A DNA stretch of 9,353 nucleotides. Source: UBA7328 sp036479115. GTDB lineage: Bacteria; Bacteroidota; Bacteroidia; Chitinophagales; Saprospiraceae. A model generated the notes under the pieces. It was not told the DNA's origin, did no database searches, and saw only the letters and a list, made by a program, of their open reading frames with translations. Made by a program: the position numbers and the translations under genes. Positions 6,533 to 9,353 of this stretch are shown piece by piece. The stretch's first letter is position 1; each line of letters begins with the position of its first letter. Where the stretch lies: the NCBI GenBank assembly GCA_036479115.1, contig JAZGFD010000351.1, positions 1 through 9,353 on the forward strand. The letters are read 5' to 3'.

Positions 6533-6540
6533 TATATTTG
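6533..6540 (+). promoter_or_regulatory. -7 box of the ArsR-family gene, leaderless transcript predicted
   Basis: TATATTTG is a perfect TAnnTTTG box, with the ATG only 4 nt downstream (6545). The transcription start would fall at or next to the start codon. No good -33 TTTG is present: CCTG at 6510-6513 is the nearest at 19 bp. Confidence 0.5.
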
Positions 6541-6544
6541 CATC

Positions 6545-6868
6545 ATGACCGAGATAACAGAATCTTTTAAGTTGAGTGCTGCAGAAGCTGAAAAGCTAGA
6601 GCGTATTGCTTATATCCTCAAGACTGTTGCCCATCCACTGCGGTTAGCAGTAATACACCTTCTTGAGATATACCCTCGACTTTCGGTAAGTGAAATATGC
6701 CACAAGATTGGTTCAGAACAATCATTAACTTCTCATCACTTACAAAATATGAAACTTAAAGGTTTGCTTTCGTCAAGGAAAGAGGGGCGAAATATGTTTT
6801 ACAGCCTCAAGGAAAGAGATGTCTCATTGATAATTGAGTGCCTTGAAAATTGCAACTGCAATATGTAG
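6545..6868 (+). CDS. ArsR/SmtB-family winged-helix repressor with C-terminal cysteine cluster
   Basis: A 107-residue protein of normal ArsR-family length. The helix AHPLRLAVIHLL (29-40) is the family signature. The helix-turn-helix follows at about 45-71 (LSVSEICHKIG, then QSLTSHHLQNMKLKGLL), and then the wing SSRKEGRNMFYSLKE. The classical alpha-3 CxC arsenic site is absent: the equivalent positions are Ser47 and Ser49. Cys52 remains in the recognition region, and three more cysteines sit at the end (Cys99, Cys103, Cys105 in ECLENCNCNM), making a C-terminal thiol or metal-sensing site plausible. Which ligand it senses (metal, arsenite, persulfide) cannot be told. The gene is divergent from an EamA transporter, with matching 21-bp elements upstream of both, so autoregulation plus control of the transporter is the likely role. 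No Shine-Dalgarno is present, in line with a leaderless mRNA. Confidence 0.9.
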   Translation: MTEITESFKLSAAEAEKLERIAYILKTVAHPLRLAVIHLLEIYPRLSVSEICHKIGSEQSLTSHHLQNMKLKGLLSSRKEGRNMFYSLKERDVSLIIECLENCNCNM

Positions 6869-6876
6869 AATTATTA

Positions 6877-6931
6877 TTTAGTGGATATAAAATGATCGTT
6901 TATGTTCAGTTGAGAAAATATTCCCACTAAA
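6877..6931. terminator. Possible bidirectional terminator stem between convergent genes
   Basis: TTTAGTGG at 6877-6884 pairs with CCACTAAA at 6924-6931 (8 bp perfect). The 39-nt loop is long and there is no clean T tract. The position between the convergent arsR-type and amidohydrolase genes is what makes it worth noting. Confidence 0.3.
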
Positions 6932-6938
6932 GGTCAAA

Positions 6939-8312
6939 TTAATTCTCCGGGGTTTCCTCTATAATCTGGCCACTATTTATCAAATTTTCTCTATCAATAA
7001 TTTTTCCGTTTAATATCAATATTTCAATATCTTTTAAATGATTCAAATCTTCTAATGGGTTTTTATTTAGTACCAACACATTGGCTACAAATCCATTTTC
7101 TATCTTACCCGTTTTCCAACCAAATGCACTCGAATAATTTGCAGTAGCAGCAGCCAAAACTTCTCTTTTGGTTAACCCAATTTTATTATGTAAAAGTTCT
7201 AATTCAGTGTGTAAGGAAATGCCAGGCATTGTGCCCCAAACATCTGAACCACTACCAGCCAGATATTTTGCACCATGTTGATAATAAATAGGTTCAATGT
7301 TTGATAACTCATTGGTTATCAAATTTGTATATGCTGCCTGTTCTACGCTATCTATACTGTGATTGCCAGTTTTTGGGTCGGCAGGGCGGTTAATATCTTT
7401 GATGTTTAAAATTTTTGAAATGGGCTCATTCCATGGATTTTTATGATTTGGCAGATCGAGATAAGAAAGGCTGCTAGTAGGTATAAGAAAACTGTTAGAT
7501 CGTGCAATATTTTTAGCATGGGTGTGTAACGGCTTGTAGTCTTTCTTGACGTGTGTCAGAAAATTATAATACTTCCATTTTGGGCTATTAAGGTCATTAC
7601 TAAAAGGTGCGTTGGCAACAGCCGCGGCCATTTCTCTAGGAGCTATATCTAAAGAATATCGCGTAGTATGGACTACGGCATCAAGACCCAAATCAAAGCC
7701 TTCTTTATAAGTAGTGTAGCCCATTTCCCCAATGGTTGCTAAGTCTAACATTTCTGCTTTTTTGATTGCTGTTTTGATTTGTTTAGGAGTCAACCCATAC
7801 ATTAATAGCATCACTTTATAACCTTGAGAGTGGAAGTTTTCCATTTGGGATAATAAAGTATCTGTATTTATTTTTTCAGCCCCAATACCTTCTAGGCGAT
7901 AAATATTAGGACTCGGATTGCCATTTCCATAAAATTTGCCTCTACGTCCACCATCTACAGAAATAATATTAGTGATGCCCATATACAGAAAAGCATTACA
8001 ATACGATTGGTTATTAATGGCTGCAAAACCATCGAATAATCCTGGTATGACAAATTTTCCAGAAGCATCAATAATTGTGGAATTTTTAGGAATTGTGGGC
8101 ATTTCTGCACACTGTCCTACCCATTCTATTACTTCATTTTTTATTAGAATACAAGCATTTTTAACATCGTTATTCGTTTTGCCTAAATTGTCAACATCCA
8201 AGAGGATGGCGTTTTGAATGATCGTATATTTGTCACTCCTTTGATTAGAGTTTTTACAGCCAATGCTTATAGATAGACAAACAATAAAAGCAAGAAAACA
8301 TATATTTTTCAT
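6939..8312 (-). CDS. Amidohydrolase-fold lipoprotein lacking most metal ligands (probable pseudoenzyme)
   Basis: The start is set at 8312, not at the upstream in-frame ATG 8363, because MKNICFLAFIVCLSISIGC is a lipoprotein signal with Cys19 as the lipidated residue; 457 residues result. The frame is the amidohydrolase/imidazolonepropionase layout: an N-terminal beta-sandwich strand set (YTIIQNAILLDVDN), DASGKFVIPGLFDG before the barrel, and C-terminal GISLHTELELL, LTKREVLAAATANYSSAFGWKTGKIENGF, and NPLEDLNHLKDIEILILNGKIID. The catalytic centre is altered. The HxH after PGLFDG is Phe96-Ala-Ala98, the usual carbamylated Lys aligns with Leu170, and the first barrel His aligns with Glu196. His215 and the Asp of GSGSD (357) remain. 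The usual ADLVVL is ANVLVL. Binding without hydrolysis, or a different chemistry, is more likely than classic zinc hydrolysis. No neighbour explains its role. Confidence 0.85.
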   Translation of the reverse strand: MKNICFLAFIVCLSISIGCKNSNQRSDKYTIIQNAILLDVDNLGKTNNDVKNACILIKNEVIEWVGQCAEMPTIPKNSTIIDASGKFVIPGLFDGFAAINNQSYCNAFLYMGITNIISVDGGRRGKFYGNGNPSPNIYRLEGIGAEKINTDTLLSQMENFHSQGYKVMLLMYGLTPKQIKTAIKKAEMLDLATIGEMGYTTYKEGFDLGLDAVVHTTRYSLDIAPREMAAAVANAPFSNDLNSPKWKYYNFLTHVKKDYKPLHTHAKNIARSNSFLIPTSSLSYLDLPNHKNPWNEPISKILNIKDINRPADPKTGNHSIDSVEQAAYTNLITNELSNIEPIYYQHGAKYLAGSGSDVWGTMPGISLHTELELLHNKIGLTKREVLAAATANYSSAFGWKTGKIENGFVANVLVLNKNPLEDLNHLKDIEILILNGKIIDRENLINSGQIIEETPEN

Positions 8313-8434
8313 GTGTTGATGTAAATTTAATAAAGTAGTGATATTATGAATAGTTGCTGTCATTAATCATAGCTTTCATAATTGCCTTTTTATTTCCTCA
8401 TAAGGGGAGCTGATCTACTTTCTAAAGAAGTAAG

Positions 8435-8467
8435 TGCTCAGGTGGCATCAAATTTGGCTAAAAAAAG
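8435..8467 (+). repeat. 33-bp dispersed repeat, copy 2
   Basis: Second copy of the element at 4307-4339 (28 of 33 identical, same orientation). This copy is bounded by GTGCT (8434-8438) and AGCAC (8466-8470), a 5-bp inverted pair that copy 1 lacks. It sits in the 232-bp spacer between the amidohydrolase-like gene and the binding-protein gene, making cotranscription of those two less certain. Nothing else is recognisable in 8313-8544. Confidence 0.5.
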
Positions 8468-8544
8468 CACAGCATCGGAGTAGTTACCCTAAAGAAAATA
8501 TTTTTGCATTTTAATTCGAACCTACTCGAATCATTCGTTTTTGA

Positions 8545-9353
8545 TCAATTTCTTTTCCAGACTAATTCTGGTATTATCGTTTTCCTGTCTATTATATTAG
8601 CCACTCTGAGATTGTGTATCACACTTTGCAACATTTTGTCACTCACCCAGCCATGAATAGCCCATTCTGTAGCATGATACCATCGTTCTACATCTATCAG
8701 TTTAAGGCCATATCGTTCTGAAACGAGAGGAATGTTATCCTTAGTTCTCATGAAAAGATCACAGCTATCATGAATGGTATGAAGCATACGCGTTATGGAG
8801 GCGGACTCTTGACTAATTATATCATCTGTAGCGGCTATGACAAAACAAGGCCAAGGAGTGATAAACTCACCAAGTCTCCTTAATTCGCCACTGTCTACAT
8901 AGGGCTTAGTAGTATACTTTTCCCAATAAAATACATCTGTGGTTAAACTCACTAAAGATTGAATAGAACCCTCCAAATTGTTAATGATGTTAAACTGGGC
9001 TTGTGTAATATTTTTCCCATTGATGGTGGCATCCACTATGGCCATAAGATGTGACCCTGACCCAAATCGACTTATCGCATACTGTTTGTCATAGATTTCA
9101 GTTTGATGAGTTAGCTTGTTTTTAGCTCCCGTGTGCACTCCCCAAATAAGAGGCGTATTGACATATCCAGAAATAATCTTACACCTACTACCATTTATAA
9201 TATCCTTTATTATACCTTCTGTTAGTAAAATACAAGCATCTATTTCACCATTTCTTAGGGCATTGGTCATTTGGCCAGTACCCCCGTCGAATGTAGTCCA
9301 TTCTAAGCTTATCTCTTTTGACTCAAAACTGCCGTTTTCGATGGCAAGGTGTA
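8545..9353 (-). CDS. Periplasmic-binding-protein-like protein (NMT1/THI5-like, Ca3427-like), 5' end beyond window
   Basis: The frame stays open to the right edge: upstream of the internal ATG at 9270 it reads HLAIENGSFESKEISLEWTT, then FDGGTGQM, so the true start lies outside and 269 codons are visible. LAIENGSFESKEISLEW is the first strand-helix-strand of a type 2 periplasmic-binding-protein fold, and GGTGQMTNALRNGEIDACILLTEG is the ligand-cleft loop region. AISRFGSGSHLMA and TPWPCFVIAATDD are distinctive of the family near NMT1/THI5-like proteins and Candida Ca3427. FYWEKYTTKPYVDSGELRRLGE fits the hinge return. Those relatives bind small ligands such as pyrimidine precursors of thiamine, but the ligand here is unknown. 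Whether it has a signal peptide cannot be seen, so it may be periplasmic, lipid-anchored or cytosolic. No permease or ATPase gene is visible. Confidence 0.82.
   Translation of the reverse strand, partial: HLAIENGSFESKEISLEWTTFDGGTGQMTNALRNGEIDACILLTEGIIKDIINGSRCKIISGYVNTPLIWGVHTGAKNKLTHQTEIYDKQYAISRFGSGSHLMAIVDATINGKNITQAQFNIINNLEGSIQSLVSLTTDVFYWEKYTTKPYVDSGELRRLGEFITPWPCFVIAATDDIISQESASITRMLHTIHDSCDLFMRTKDNIPLVSERYGLKLIDVERWYHATEWAIHGWVSDKMLQSVIHNLRVANIIDRKTIIPELVWKRN

Noticed and set aside
8312..8363. Upstream ATG 8363 as start of the amidohydrolase-like gene
   Set aside because: It adds 17 residues in front of a clean lipoprotein signal peptide and would bury it. The start at 8312 fits far better.
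8477..8487. GAGTAGTTACC, similar to the core of the 21-bp elements at 6105 and 6509
   Set aside because: Only 11 bases match (10 of 11), without the ATATAT flank or a promoter. A chance match is likely.
6939..9353. Amidohydrolase-like and binding-protein genes as one operon
   Set aside because: They are codirectional, but the 232-bp spacer with a dispersed repeat and no overlap gives no support for cotranscription.

Overview
The window looks like chromosomal DNA of a Bacteroidota bacterium, probably of the Cytophagia/Flavobacteriia kind. The DNA is AT-rich, genes lack clear Shine-Dalgarno sites, three start regions carry the Bacteroidota -7 promoter box TAnnTTTG, and the proteins include types common in that phylum: an ELWxxDGT-repeat surface protein with an IPTL-type C-terminal sorting tail, and lipoproteins with SSC or IGC lipoboxes. 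The genus cannot be named from the sequence alone.

Layout from left to right. (1) 1-614, minus: a MarR-type regulator broken by several indels and running off the left edge. (2) 886-2241, plus: a secreted protein of eight ~48-residue ELWVSDGT repeats, probably a beta-propeller, with a VPTLSQWG/transmembrane/basic tail. (3) 2315-4008, minus: two translationally coupled genes (ATGA overlap), one encoding a soluble coiled-coil protein and one a membrane-anchored coiled-coil protein that faintly resembles PspA. Neither has a function I can name. (4) 4009-4595: a long gene-free stretch with a palindrome, a likely promoter and one copy of a 33-bp dispersed repeat. (5) 4596-4961, plus: a small cytochrome c-like lipoprotein followed by two tandem hairpins. 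(6) 5118-6053, minus: an EamA/DMT-family transporter, and 6545-6868, plus: an ArsR-family repressor. They are divergent across 491 bp. (7) 6939-8312, minus: an amidohydrolase-fold lipoprotein lacking most metal ligands. (8) 8545-9353, minus: a periplasmic-binding-protein-like domain (NMT1/THI5-like, Ca3427-like), cut by the right edge.

The best functional link is the ArsR/EamA pair. The same 21-bp element (19/21 identical, same orientation relative to each gene) lies just upstream of both starts, next to perfect -7 boxes so close to the ATGs that both mRNAs may be leaderless. This suggests ArsR controls itself and the transporter; the alternative is that the two elements are terminal repeats of a ~425-bp insertion that also holds REP-like hairpins. 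The coiled-coil pair and the metal-site-less amidohydrolase are the least understood genes here and the best candidates for new biology. No rRNA, tRNA, CRISPR array, intact transposase or recognised defence system was seen.
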